From: Chitinophagaceae bacterium
GTDB taxonomy: Bacteria; Bacteroidota; Bacteroidia; Chitinophagales; Chitinophagaceae
Direction: 5' to 3'
Length of the DNA: 34,727 bases
Assembly: GCA_022841365.1 (NCBI GenBank)
Contig: JALHRP010000043.1
Location: forward strand, 1-34,727
The notes beneath the pieces are model-generated. The model ran no database searches. It saw nothing but the letters and a program-made list of their open reading frames with translations, and was not told the DNA's origin. Below, piece after piece: positions 14,467 to 22,866 of the stretch. The first letter of the stretch is position 1; the number at the start of each line of letters is the position of its first letter. Both the position numbers and the translations under genes were made by a program.

Positions 14467-17010
14467 ATGACGGATTATTTACAAGGATTGAATGAGCGGC
14501 AGAAAGAAGCGGTGTTACACATCAACGGTCCGTTGATGATTGTAGCAGGTGCAGGCAGTGGTAAAACAAAAGTGCTCACCACCCGTATTGCTCATCTTAT
14601 GGCACAGGGTGTGGATGCATTTAATATATTGGCGTTGACGTTTACCAACAAGGCGGCTAAAGAAATGAAGGAACGTGTGGAGCATATTCTCGGCAACCAC
14701 GAAGCAAGAAATTTATACATCGGTACTTTTCACAGTGTGTTTGCAAGGATCTTAAGAAGTGAAGCAACCAAGATGGGTTATCCATCGAACTTTACTATTT
14801 ATGATACAGATGATGCCAAGAGTGTAATCAAAACAGTGATCAATGAAATGAACCTGGATGATAAACACTACAAACCATCAACGGTTTATAACAGGATCTC
14901 ATCTGCAAAGAATGCATTGGTTGGAGCGGCAGAGTATGCCACAGATTATCATATTCAACAGGAAGATATGCGGAGCAACCGCCCCGCTATTGCACAGATC
15001 TATGATTCTTATGCCAAGCGCTGTTTTAAAAACGGTGCGATGGATTTTGATGATCTCCTGATCAAGTTTTATGAGTTGCTGAAAAATTTTCCTGACAGTT
15101 TAAGCAAGTACCAGCGCAAGTTTAAATACATCATGATTGATGAGTACCAGGATACCAACCCTGCACAGTACGAAATCATTAAGTTGCTTGGTGCCATGCA
15201 CGAAAATGTTTGTGTGGTGGGTGATGATGCACAAAGTATTTACAGCTTTCGTGGCGCAACCATTGAAAACATTTTACAGTTCCAGAAAGATTATGATGAA
15301 GTGAAAGTGGTGAAGCTGGAACAGAACTACCGCAGTACACAAAGCATTTTGAAAGTTGCCAACGAAGTGATCAGCAACAATAAAAATCAGATTGAAAAAA
15401 ACCTGTTTACCGAAAATGCAGAAGGTGAAAAAATCCGTTTGGTAAGAACCATGACGGATAATGATGAAGGTAAATTTGTTGCCGATACCATTCAGGAACA
15501 AAAACTCCGCAATCATTACCGCAATAAAGATTTTGCCATTCTTTACCGTACCAATGCACAAAGCCGAGCGTTTGAAGAAAGTTTGCGCAGGATGGGTATT
15601 GCTTATATTATTTATGGAGGCATCAGTTTCTATCAACGCAAAGAGATCAAAGATTTTATTGCCTATCTGCGAATAATTGTAAACCCAAGAGATGAAGAAG
15701 CATTAAAGCGCATCATCAATTTCCCTGCAAGAGGTATTGGTAAAACAACCATTGATAAATGTGTGCTGCATGCCAATGAACAAAACATCAGCATGTGGGA
15801 AGTGTTAACAAGGGCTGCCCAATTTGGTTTTAAATCCGGTACACTTGAAGCAATTGATGGTTTTGTAACCATGATCAAAAGCTTTGGCAGCATGTTGCAG
15901 AAACACAATGCCTATGAAGTGGCTGTGCACGTGGGCAAGCAAACAAACATCGTTAAAGAATTATTTAATGATAAGAGTACAGAAGGTTTGCAGCGTTATG
16001 AAAATATTCAGGAATTATTAAACTCTATTAAAGAGTGGGTGGATGATACACAGAACAGAAGCCAGATTGATGAAGATGGAATTGTATTGGAAGAAGAAAA
16101 GGGCCCCCTTCCCAACCTTCCCCCGGAGGAGGAAGGAGCAGCTAACACACAAGGCCGGCTTTTCAACGACTTAAACAATAATGCAAACTCTCCTACAAGC
16201 GAGGTAACGAGCGAAGGCAAAGTCTCTCCGCCAACTGGCGGAGGAGATTTAGAGGGGGCATTGGGGGCCACCACTTTAGGCAGCTACCTTCAACAAATCA
16301 CTTTATTAACCGATGCCGATAATAAAGACCCTGATGCCGACAGTGTAAAACTGATGACCATCCACGCTGCCAAAGGATTGGAGTTTGGATGTGTGTTTGC
16401 AGCGGGATTGGAAGAGTTACTCTTTCCCAATGCCATGAGCATTAATACAAGAGAAGAACTGGAAGAAGAACGACGTTTATTTTATGTAGTAATTACAAGA
16501 GCAAAAACAAAACTCTGGATTACCTATGCCAACACCCGTTATAAATTCGGGCAGATTGTACAAAACGAACCAAGCCGCTTTTTAGATGAATTGCCCGAAG
16601 AACATATTGATCGCAGCTTTGCAGGAGGCGGAAGTAAAAACCAAAGTACGTTTGGAAACAGTTCAGCTTTTGATCGTATGAAAGGCTGGGGCAACAAACC
16701 TGATTATGATGATCCGGCAAGAGCAGAGAAACGTTATGGCGCACCACCAAAAAAACAAACAGCAGCCACTTCTTATATCACCACTCCTGCAAGACCACAA
16801 ACGGTTGAACATAAACCGGCTGCTGATTTTGTTGCAAGCGATACCAGTAATTTACAGGAGGGGCAAAAAGTGGAACACCAGAAATTTGGTTTTGGTGAAG
16901 TGATCAAAATGGAAGGCAGTGCCCACAATCCGATTGCAACGGTGAAGTTTGAATTGAATGGTGAAAAGAAAATTATGCTCAACTATGCGAAGTTGCGGAT
17001 TATCAGCTAG
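14467..17010 (+). CDS. pcrA: UvrD/PcrA/Rep-type ATP-dependent DNA helicase
   Basis: Superfamily 1A 3'-5' helicase for DNA repair and replication restart, 847 residues from ATG 14467 (MTDYLQGLNERQKEAV). Walker A is AGAGSGKT at residues 27-34; TFHSVFARIL is motif Ib region; Walker B MIDEYQDTN is near 223; VVGDDAQSIYSFRGA is motif III; EQNYRST is motif IV; MTIHAAKGLEF is motif V; EERRLFYVVITRAK is motif VI. The C-terminal 50 residues (GQKVEHQKFGFGEVIKME) form the Tudor-like PcrA tail. Residues about 545-602 are a low-complexity Pro/Gly/Glu insertion encoded by a palindromic repeat and absent from standard PcrA. An upstream TTG start would read through a dispersed repeat and is rejected. Confidence 0.95.
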   Translation: MTDYLQGLNERQKEAVLHINGPLMIVAGAGSGKTKVLTTRIAHLMAQGVDAFNILALTFTNKAAKEMKERVEHILGNHEARNLYIGTFHSVFARILRSEATKMGYPSNFTIYDTDDAKSVIKTVINEMNLDDKHYKPSTVYNRISSAKNALVGAAEYATDYHIQQEDMRSNRPAIAQIYDSYAKRCFKNGAMDFDDLLIKFYELLKNFPDSLSKYQRKFKYIMIDEYQDTNPAQYEIIKLLGAMHENVCVVGDDAQSIYSFRGATIENILQFQKDYDEVKVVKLEQNYRSTQSILKVANEVISNNKNQIEKNLFTENAEGEKIRLVRTMTDNDEGKFVADTIQEQKLRNHYRNKDFAILYRTNAQSRAFEESLRRMGIAYIIYGGISFYQRKEIKDFIAYLRIIVNPRDEEALKRIINFPARGIGKTTIDKCVLHANEQNISMWEVLTRAAQFGFKSGTLEAIDGFVTMIKSFGSMLQKHNAYEVAVHVGKQTNIVKELFNDKSTEGLQRYENIQELLNSIKEWVDDTQNRSQIDEDGIVLEEEKGPLPNLPPEEEGAANTQGRLFNDLNNNANSPTSEVTSEGKVSPPTGGGDLEGALGATTLGSYLQQITLLTDADNKDPDADSVKLMTIHAAKGLEFGCVFAAGLEELLFPNAMSINTREELEEERRLFYVVITRAKTKLWITYANTRYKFGQIVQNEPSRFLDELPEEHIDRSFAGGGSKNQSTFGNSSAFDRMKGWGNKPDYDDPARAEKRYGAPPKKQTAATSYITTPARPQTVEHKPAADFVASDTSNLQEGQKVEHQKFGFGEVIKMEGSAHNPIATVKFELNGEKKIMLNYAKLRIIS
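16101..16269. repeat. Palindromic repeat element inserted in frame in the helicase gene
   Basis: The ends are inverted (GGCCCCC at 16102-16108, GGGGGCC at 16263-16269). Inside are two hairpins: CCTTCC...GGAAGG at 16116-16136 and the perfect CTCCGCCA-AC-TGGCGGAG at 16226-16243. The GC-rich base use differs from the flanking helicase sequence. It encodes KGPLPNLPPEEEG and SPPTGGGDLEGALG, peptides typical of translated intergenic repeats. Confidence 0.75.
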
Positions 17011-17156
17011 GAGATCAAAAGAGAAAAAGAGTTGAAAGAGCCTGTTTTGTTTGAAACTTAATAATATATTTAGACAGTAAGCGCTCTGATTGAAAATATG
17101 CAGCTGATGTGTAAGAAAAAAAAGTTTGAGAAAGTAATACAGCACCGCTCCAAAAT

Positions 17157-17175
17157 CCTGAGCGAAGTCGAAGGG
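17157..17175. repeat. Dispersed 19-base motif
   Basis: CCTGAGCGAAGTCGAAGGG, whose complement CCCTTCGACTTCGCTCAGG is, to my knowledge, a very frequent intergenic repeat motif in bacterial genomes of this group. It lies between the convergent helicase and ArsC-like genes. Confidence 0.5.
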
Positions 17176-17203
17176 CTGGAGAGGGATAAGAGGATGAGGC
17201 CCT

Positions 17204-17560
17204 TCAACCCAACGCCTTCTTCAACGCTTCCACTGTTTTTTTATCATTGCCGATAAAGATTTGATTGTTCACAATAGTCACAGGTCGTTTCAGAAACGTA
17301 TCTTCTGTAAGAATATAATTTTTATAATCTTCTTCTGTGAGTTGCTTGTCTTTGAGACCAAGTTCCTTGTACTTTAATGCACGACGGCTGAACAGTGCTT
17401 CATAAGAGCCGGCCAGCTTTTTCATTTCATCCAGTTGCTTGGCAGTGATTTTTTCTTCACGGATATTCTGCATCTCAACAGCGGCTTTATCAATCTTTGT
17501 TTCTTTAATAATGGCCTGGCAGGTAGTGCAGTGAGCCAGATGATACATTTTTTTCATCAT
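17204..17560 (-). CDS. ArsC/Spx-family thioredoxin-fold protein
   Basis: A 118-residue protein of the arsenate reductase (glutaredoxin-type)/Spx/YffB family. Near the N-terminus HCTTCQAII gives a C-x-x-C pair, as in Spx-like members; ArsC proper uses a single Cys. The middle has ITAKQLDEMKKLAGSYEALFSRRALKYKELGL, the family helix with Phe/Ser-Arg-Arg in place of the usual LFNTRG-type segment, and the end reads FLKRPVTIVNNQIFIG, corresponding to the family's KRPI/V...GF segment. It could reduce a thiol substrate or arsenate; gene context offers no arsenic genes. It starts ATGATG; either Met may be used. Confidence 0.85.
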   Translation of the reverse strand: MMKKMYHLAHCTTCQAIIKETKIDKAAVEMQNIREEKITAKQLDEMKKLAGSYEALFSRRALKYKELGLKDKQLTEEDYKNYILTEDTFLKRPVTIVNNQIFIGNDKKTVEALKKALG

Positions 17561-17631
17561 TCAAGTTTTTGAGAGCTGTAACTTATGCTGCAATTTTACT
17601 ACAAATACAAGTACATAAACCAATTGGTTGA

Positions 17632-18141
17632 ATGACCGGCACAGCTGAACAGGATTTTTTACAGTTAGTAAACCAGAACCAGGGCATCATCCGCAAAGTA
17701 TGCCACCTCTATGGCCGCAATGATGCGGACAAGGAAGACCTGTACCAGGAAGTGATCATTCAGCTATGGCGGGCATTTGGTTCGTTTCGGGGCGAAGCAA
17801 AATTCAGTACATGGATGTACCGGATTGCATTGAACACCGCCATCAGTAATCTGCGCAAACAATCAAGGAAAGTAACGTTGAGTTTTCCTGAGTTTATTCC
17901 AAAAGAAGAAGCAGATACAGAAGAAGAAAAACTAAAGGAAGAGAAGTTAAAAGAAATGTATGCAGCCATCAGCCGTTTAACAGAAGTGGAAAAAGCCATT
18001 GTGATGCTGTATCTCGAAGATAAAAGTTATGAAGAGATGGAAGAAATTCTGGGTATCAGCAACGGCACACTGCGGGTAAAAATGAATCGCATCAAAGACA
18101 AATTACGTACACTCACTAAAGCAGAATATCATGGAGCTTGA
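17632..18141 (+). CDS. RNA polymerase sigma factor, ECF subfamily
   Basis: A 169-residue sigma-70 family factor. Region 2 covers about residues 20-85: DKEDLYQEVIIQLWRAFGSFRGEAKFSTWMYRIALNTAISNLRK, with the -10 recognition and melting helices. An acidic/basic linker (KEEADTEEEKLKEEKLKEM) follows, then region 4 with LTEVEKAIVMLYLEDKSYEEMEEILGISNGTLRVKMNRIKDKL, a helix-turn-helix for -35 (here -33) contacts. The gene overlaps the following membrane protein gene by 11 bases, the typical sign of a sigma factor with a cognate regulator. The target promoters are unknown. The divergent ArsC-like gene starts 71 bases upstream. Confidence 0.94.
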   Translation: MTGTAEQDFLQLVNQNQGIIRKVCHLYGRNDADKEDLYQEVIIQLWRAFGSFRGEAKFSTWMYRIALNTAISNLRKQSRKVTLSFPEFIPKEEADTEEEKLKEEKLKEMYAAISRLTEVEKAIVMLYLEDKSYEEMEEILGISNGTLRVKMNRIKDKLRTLTKAEYHGA

Positions 18142-18757
18142 TCAGTTAAAAGAAATGTGGGGTGATGTGGCAACACAGAAAAACAGCACTTCGGGAGAAG
18201 AGCTGCAGAACCTGTTACGCAAAAAATCAAAGAGCCCTATTGCAAAAATGAAACGCAATCTGCTGCTGGAGTTGATTGTAGTGCTGGTGCTGTATGTAGC
18301 TACAATTGCTTATTATTTTATTGCATACAGTGGGGGCATGCAATGGAACGCATGGCTATTACTGGTAATTGCTGTGTTTTTTCTGTTCTATTATCAACGA
18401 AAATATAAATTACTCAACAGCATGGAATGTGTTACCTGCGAGGTAAAATCAAATTTAAAAACACAGCTCGTAACGCTTGAAAAATACGTTCGCTTCTATT
18501 TGCTGGCAGGTACCGCACTGTTTCCTTTTGCGATGATTGCAACGGGATTGATTGTATTTTTTTATTCGCCCGATATAACCAAAGATGTAGCAGACCCGTC
18601 GGGTAAATTTGTATGGATCTTTACCGGAATACTGGTTCTTTTCTCTGCTGTAATGACCGTTCCAGTTTACTTTATTAATAAATGGTATGTTCGCAAACTC
18701 TATGGTCAGCATGTAGAAAAACTTAAGACCATTGTAGAAGAAATGAATGAAGATTAA
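18131..18757 (+). CDS. Membrane protein overlapping the sigma gene; candidate regulator
   Basis: A 208-residue protein with a 50-residue soluble N-terminus (MELDQLKEMWGDVATQKN) and four predicted membrane helices at about residues 48-68, 72-88, 120-145 and 155-178, then a charged C-terminal tail (KLYGQHVEKLKTIVEEMNED). Coupling by an 11-base overlap with the ECF sigma gene suggests an anti-sigma or sensor function. It lacks the HxxxCxxC zinc-binding motif of classical ZAS anti-sigma domains and any FecR-like domain, so the role is inferred from position only. The N-terminal LDQLKEMW segment occurs in other Bacteroidota proteins found beside sigma genes, as far as I recall. Confidence 0.75.
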   Translation: MELDQLKEMWGDVATQKNSTSGEELQNLLRKKSKSPIAKMKRNLLLELIVVLVLYVATIAYYFIAYSGGMQWNAWLLLVIAVFFLFYYQRKYKLLNSMECVTCEVKSNLKTQLVTLEKYVRFYLLAGTALFPFAMIATGLIVFFYSPDITKDVADPSGKFVWIFTGILVLFSAVMTVPVYFINKWYVRKLYGQHVEKLKTIVEEMNED

Positions 18758-18773
18758 TTTCGCTCCTCTTTTC

Positions 18774-18843
18774 AACACAGAGAAAAGGAGAACGTTGAGA
18801 TTGCTATTCTCTGTGTAACTCTTTTCCACTGTGTCTCTGTGTT
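18774..18843. repeat. CACAGAG-type intergenic inverted repeat
   Basis: AACACAGAGA (18774-18783) and TCTCTGTGTT (18834-18843) are perfect 10-base inverted arms, with a further TTCTCTGTGT unit between them. The composition is the dispersed CACAGAG/CTCTGTG type. It lies between the sigma-linked membrane gene and the first GumN-like gene and may form a large stem in RNA. Confidence 0.6.
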
Positions 18844-18868
18844 AAATAACAGTAATCAACTCATTAGT

Positions 18869-19735
18869 ATGAAAAAAATAAAATTACTTTCCCTGTTTTT
18901 AATTCTGTTCTCATTTACTTCTGTTGCACAAACAAATGATAAAAGCAGTCTGCTGTGGGAGGTCAGTGGCAAAGGGTTGCAACAGCCGAGCTATCTTTTT
19001 GGTACAGTGCACATGATCTGCAAAGAAGATTTCTTTTTCCCTGAAACCGTTCAGGAAAAATTCATCAACGCAAAATCAGTTTATCTGGAACTGGATATGG
19101 ACGACCCTTCCATAATCATGAAGATGATGACATTGCTGCAGTTACCAAAAGGACAAACCATTCAACAGCTGTTTGGCGATTCAGCATTTAAACAATTTGA
19201 CAGTGCGTATAAAAAAATTACAGGATCATCGGCCATGTCGTTCAATACGTTTAAACCGTTTATGCTCATGACCATGATTACAGAAAAAACATTGAACTGT
19301 CCCGCCAAAGAATCGTATGAACAAAGCTTTATGAAGCTGGCTACAAAACATCAGAAAGATATTAAAGGTCTTGAAAGCATGGAAGACCAGATTGCAGTGT
19401 TTGATGCCATTCCCGACAGTTTGGAAATCATCAGTCTCAAGGAAATGGTGAATCAGTTTCAAAAACAAATTGCAGACTTTCAGAAACTGGTTGCTGTATA
19501 TAAAACACAGGATGTTGATTCGCTTTTCCGCATGACGGTGAAGGGTACAGATGCACTGAATGCAGAAGCAGAGCTGCTCACCAAACGCAACAGTAAATGG
19601 ATTCCCGTGATGCAGAAAAGTATGCAGGAGGGCTCTTCGTTCTTTGCCGTTGGTGCTGCACATTTAGGAGGTGATATTGGTGTGATTGCCTTGCTGCGGA
19701 AACAGGGTTATACTGTGAAGCCGGTGAAGTTGTAA
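18869..19735 (+). CDS. TraB/GumN family protein, first copy
   Basis: A 288-residue secreted protein: MKKIKLLSLFLILFSFTSVAQ is a signal peptide. The TIKI/GumN core is clear: SLLWEVSGKGLQQPSYLFGTVHMICKEDFFFPE at the start of the mature part, with the conserved GTVH histidine, and a C-terminal VGAAHLGGDIGVIALLRKQGYTV with the second conserved GxxH. Relatives are proposed metalloproteases or hydrolases; no substrate is known in bacteria. ATG 18869 is preferred because it starts the signal peptide; ten upstream codons would displace it. It is followed by a paralogue after a 97-base gap. Confidence 0.88.
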   Translation: MKKIKLLSLFLILFSFTSVAQTNDKSSLLWEVSGKGLQQPSYLFGTVHMICKEDFFFPETVQEKFINAKSVYLELDMDDPSIIMKMMTLLQLPKGQTIQQLFGDSAFKQFDSAYKKITGSSAMSFNTFKPFMLMTMITEKTLNCPAKESYEQSFMKLATKHQKDIKGLESMEDQIAVFDAIPDSLEIISLKEMVNQFQKQIADFQKLVAVYKTQDVDSLFRMTVKGTDALNAEAELLTKRNSKWIPVMQKSMQEGSSFFAVGAAHLGGDIGVIALLRKQGYTVKPVKL

Positions 19736-19832
19736 CGAAAAATTGGTTGGTGATGAGACCAATAAAGGCCCAGTTTTAGTAAATACTTCTTAATTTACTT
19801 TTTATTGGGAGCTGACAAGCAAATGTATTTAA

Positions 19833-20702
19833 ATGAAAAAAGTAATAACGAATCTGCTTTTTGCCATCAGCTTTAGTACGATAGGGTTTTCACAAATTAA
19901 ATCCGAAAGTAGTTTGCTGTGGGAAATTTCCGGTAGTGATCTAATGCATCCTTCTTTCATATTCGGCACCATACATGCGATTTGTAAGGATAATTTCTTT
20001 TTCCCAGAAATTGTTAAAGAAAATTTTCTTGAAGCCAATGAAGTGTTTCTGGAAATTGACCTGGCCGATTCGTCGATTGATGCAAAATGGATGAACGCTT
20101 TGCAAAGGACTACAGGAAAAACAATTCAACAGCAACTCGGCGAAGATGCGTTTAAAAAATTCGATAGTGTATTTATGAGAATAACAGGCGAATCGGCAAT
20201 ACAATACAATCGCTATAAGCCCCTTCTGCTGCTTGGTCTGCTATCAAATAAAATAAAAATTTGTGAGAAAACTGATTCGTACGAGCTGTGGTTTGTTGAC
20301 CTAGCCGCTATGCACAAAAAGAAAATTAAAGGACTTGAGACCATCAAAGAATCTGTTGCAGTATTTGATGCCATTCCTGATAATGTATTTGTTACAGCCG
20401 TGTATGAATTCGCAATGAACTTTCAACAACAGGTTAGAAATTCCCAACTACAAGAAAGCCTTTACAAAGAGCAGGACATTGATGTTATCTTTCATGGAGC
20501 AGTTGAAGAGGGGGATGTATTTGGTAAAGACTTTATTGCGGTACACAAACGGCGAAACCAAAATTGGATACCAATCATGCAAAACAGTATGTTGAAAGGC
20601 TCCTCTTTCTTTGCCGTTGGTGCTGCACACTTAGGTGGCGATATTGGTGTGATTGCCTTGCTGCGGAAACAGGGTTATACTGTGAAGCCTGTAAAACTTT
20701 AA
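19833..20702 (+). CDS. TraB/GumN family protein, second copy
   Basis: A 289-residue paralogue of the preceding gene with its own signal peptide (MKKVITNLLFAISFSTIGFSQ). The N-terminal motif is SSLLWEISGSDLMHPSFIFGTIHAICKDNFFFPE, and the C-terminal GSSFFAVGAAHLGGDIGV is identical to the first copy. Between them the proteins differ widely (for example NRYKPLLLLGLLSNKIKICEKTDSYELWF against NTFKPFMLMTMITEKTLNCPAKESYEQSF). The last 50 bases of shared sequence before the final codons are identical in DNA. The gene may be transcribed with the first copy. The function is presumably the same, a predicted periplasmic hydrolase of unknown substrate. Confidence 0.88.
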   Translation: MKKVITNLLFAISFSTIGFSQIKSESSLLWEISGSDLMHPSFIFGTIHAICKDNFFFPEIVKENFLEANEVFLEIDLADSSIDAKWMNALQRTTGKTIQQQLGEDAFKKFDSVFMRITGESAIQYNRYKPLLLLGLLSNKIKICEKTDSYELWFVDLAAMHKKKIKGLETIKESVAVFDAIPDNVFVTAVYEFAMNFQQQVRNSQLQESLYKEQDIDVIFHGAVEEGDVFGKDFIAVHKRRNQNWIPIMQNSMLKGSSFFAVGAAHLGGDIGVIALLRKQGYTVKPVKL

Positions 20703-20728
20703 GTCCGATTTATTTGTTTTCTTTACGG

Positions 20729-21961
20729 ATGCAGCATTGTATCGTTATCATTTCCAATTCATTTAATAAGCAGTTGTTTATTCAGCAGTTGCTGGATAAA
20801 AAAGCGAAGGGAGTTTTTGAACCCTTCAATCAACTGGATACACAGTTGTTTTCTGCATACACTGTTCAGCACTATTTACACAAAGAGGATATACATGGCT
20901 ACTCCGGAATTGAAGCCACACGAACACAAACACTTCGTTCAATGTCAAGCGGTGAACAAAAGAAAGTAGTGCTGAAACATTTATTATCCTTAAAACCTGA
21001 GGTGCTGATTTTAGATAACCTGTTTGATAATCTGGATACAGAAGCACAGCAACAACTTAAAAATGAGTTGCAACAAACAGCAAAGCATACCATACTTATT
21101 CAACTCTTACACCGCAACAGGGAAGCACTTTCTTTTATTGAAAACAATCTGGTGTTGAATGAACATGGAGAGTTTATTTCAACCACATCACTACCCCATC
21201 ATCTACAACCAACCAATGATGCAGATAAAGCAGAAATGATTCCTGCTCCGCTTTATTCGTTTCAACTAAACAGTAATGAGTTGGTACGTTTCAGTAATGT
21301 GAGTGTGAGTTATAATGAGAAACAGGTTGTACAAAATATTAACTGGACGATCCGTGCAGGGGAGTTCTGGCAACTGAAAGGTCCCAACGGTTCCGGCAAA
21401 ACAACCTTGCTCACCATGATCACGGGTGATAATGTAAAAGGTTATGGGAAAGAGCTTTACATTTTTGGACGAAAAAAAGGAAGCGGAGAAACCGTTTGGG
21501 AGATCAAAGACAAGATCGGTTACCTCACTCCTGCCATGACCGATCTGTTCAGCACCAGACATACACTTGCACAAATGATCGTGTCTGGTTATTTAGATCA
21601 GATCGGTTTGTATAACATCCCAACAGATATGCAACAACGATCGGCTTTTGAATGGGTACAATTTTTATCATTAGAACAAAAAGCAAACAAACCGTTTTGC
21701 TCTCTTTCACCCGGTGAACAACGCATGGCATTAATTGCAAGAGCCATGGTGAAACATCCGCCGTTATTAATTTTGGATGAACCGTTAGCAGGACTGGATG
21801 AACAGAATGCAAACAAAGTGATACAACTCATTAACCGCATTGCTGCAGCAAGTGAATCAGCAATTGTGTATGTCTCTCATCAAACAGAAAAAGGATTGCA
21901 ACCGCAAAAAGTGTTTGAATTAATTAAAACAGAAAACGGATCAGTTGGAGTTGAAGCATAA
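20729..21961 (+). CDS. ModF-like protein with two ABC ATPase domains, first degenerate
   Basis: A 410-residue soluble protein with two ABC cassettes and no membrane segments. The N-terminal cassette (1-165) keeps SSGEQKKVVLKHLLSLKPEVLILDNLFDNLD (signature and Walker B, with Asn for the catalytic Glu) but lacks a Walker A loop. The C-terminal cassette (from about 180) is complete: GPNGSGKTTLL, signature SLSPGEQRMALIARAM, Walker B LLILDEPLAGLD and H-loop VSHQ. This resembles ModF/PhrA proteins, which are twin ATPases without a dedicated permease and of poorly defined function. ATG 20729 is chosen; the longer frame would run through the 3' end of the preceding gene. Confidence 0.87.
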   Translation: MQHCIVIISNSFNKQLFIQQLLDKKAKGVFEPFNQLDTQLFSAYTVQHYLHKEDIHGYSGIEATRTQTLRSMSSGEQKKVVLKHLLSLKPEVLILDNLFDNLDTEAQQQLKNELQQTAKHTILIQLLHRNREALSFIENNLVLNEHGEFISTTSLPHHLQPTNDADKAEMIPAPLYSFQLNSNELVRFSNVSVSYNEKQVVQNINWTIRAGEFWQLKGPNGSGKTTLLTMITGDNVKGYGKELYIFGRKKGSGETVWEIKDKIGYLTPAMTDLFSTRHTLAQMIVSGYLDQIGLYNIPTDMQQRSAFEWVQFLSLEQKANKPFCSLSPGEQRMALIARAMVKHPPLLILDEPLAGLDEQNANKVIQLINRIAAASESAIVYVSHQTEKGLQPQKVFELIKTENGSVGVEA

Positions 21962-21980
21962 GTTATAAAACAATTGATCA

Positions 21981-22044
21981 CACAGAGACACGGAGTTCAC
22001 AGAGGGCATATGATTTTCTCTGTGCTCCCTGTGCCTCTTTGCGC
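21981..22044. repeat. CACAGAG-type inverted repeat between convergent genes
   Basis: CACAGAGACACGGAGTTCAC on the left and CTCTGTGCTCCCTGTGCCTC on the right are imperfect inverted arms; CACAGAG at 21998-22004 pairs with CTCTGTG at 22018-22024 around a 13-base loop. It lies exactly between two convergent stop codons and could act as a bidirectional terminator. It is the same repeat type as at 18774-18843. Confidence 0.55.
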
Positions 22045-22047
22045 AAA

Positions 22048-22779
22048 TTAAAACCTCGTCTCCAGATAATGTGGCAACAAAGCCCTCCATGTGTTCCAGT
22101 CGTGCGGCCATTCTTCGCCCCAGATATCTAATTCATAGTTAATTCCTTTATCGTATAAAATTTTTGCAAAACGTCCGCTGCTTGTGGGGTCTTCATACGC
22201 ACCGCTTCCGCTAAAGATGTGTATATGATTGCTGCGGCGGATATGTTCCAGCACATGATGATCTGTTAAGTTGGGAACATAATGCATGGGACTGTTGAAG
22301 TACACCTGCTCATCGTAATAACCTTTTGTGTATTCAGTTAAATCATACACACCACTCATGGCCAGAACACCATTGATAAGATCGGGGCGTTTCAAAAACA
22401 AATTCATACTGTGCAATGCACCAAAGGAAGCACCGCAGGTAATGATTTGAGTTTCTTGTGATGAATCGTTGCGGATATACGGCACCACTTCATTAAAAAT
22501 ATATTCATTGAACTGGTTTTGGCGAATGGCTTTATGTGAACCCTCCATTTCATTGTTCATCCAGCTTTCGGTATTGATGCTGTTAACCGAATATACTTTA
22601 ACCTTGCCCGCTTCAATCCATGGTTTTAACGTATCCATTAACTGAAAACGTTCGTACTCTAAATAATCTGCAGCAGCAGTTGGTACTAACAGTAATGCAA
22701 AACCGTAATGGCCATAGGTTACAATGGGCATTTCTTTTCCAAGCGCCGGACTGTGCCAGCCGAATAATTTCCGTTCCAT
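22048..22779 (-). CDS. Putative esterase, alpha/beta hydrolase (esterase D/enterochelin-esterase type)
   Basis: A 243-residue cytoplasmic alpha/beta hydrolase. The nucleophile elbow is CGASFGALHS (G-x-S-x-G, Ser in the centre). The catalytic His is probably in GEEWPHDWNTWR near the C-terminus and an acid is likely in the SGSGAYEDPTSS region. The N-terminal GKEMPIVTYGHYGFALLLVPTAA is the first strand region. No signal peptide is present. The family includes enterochelin esterases and S-formylglutathione hydrolases, so the substrate is not determined. Ferritin lies 87 bases upstream on the same strand, but no siderophore genes are nearby. Confidence 0.88.
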   Translation of the reverse strand: MERKLFGWHSPALGKEMPIVTYGHYGFALLLVPTAAADYLEYERFQLMDTLKPWIEAGKVKVYSVNSINTESWMNNEMEGSHKAIRQNQFNEYIFNEVVPYIRNDSSQETQIITCGASFGALHSMNLFLKRPDLINGVLAMSGVYDLTEYTKGYYDEQVYFNSPMHYVPNLTDHHVLEHIRRSNHIHIFSGSGAYEDPTSSGRFAKILYDKGINYELDIWGEEWPHDWNTWRALLPHYLETRF

Positions 22780-22866
22780 AAAAAACAGTTAATGGTGAAT
22801 GAATGCGCACAATGAAAGATAAACAAATGAATGGAAGATTAAATGAAGCTTCCATTGATTCATTTA

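Noticed and set aside
18869-20702. Reading the TraB/GumN proteins as conjugation TraB
   Set aside because: The GTVH and VGAAHLGG motifs are of the GumN/TIKI type; no conjugation gene is nearby.
20564-20728. N-terminal extension of the twin ATPase
   Set aside because: It runs through the 3' end of the second GumN-like gene in another frame and does not restore a Walker A motif.
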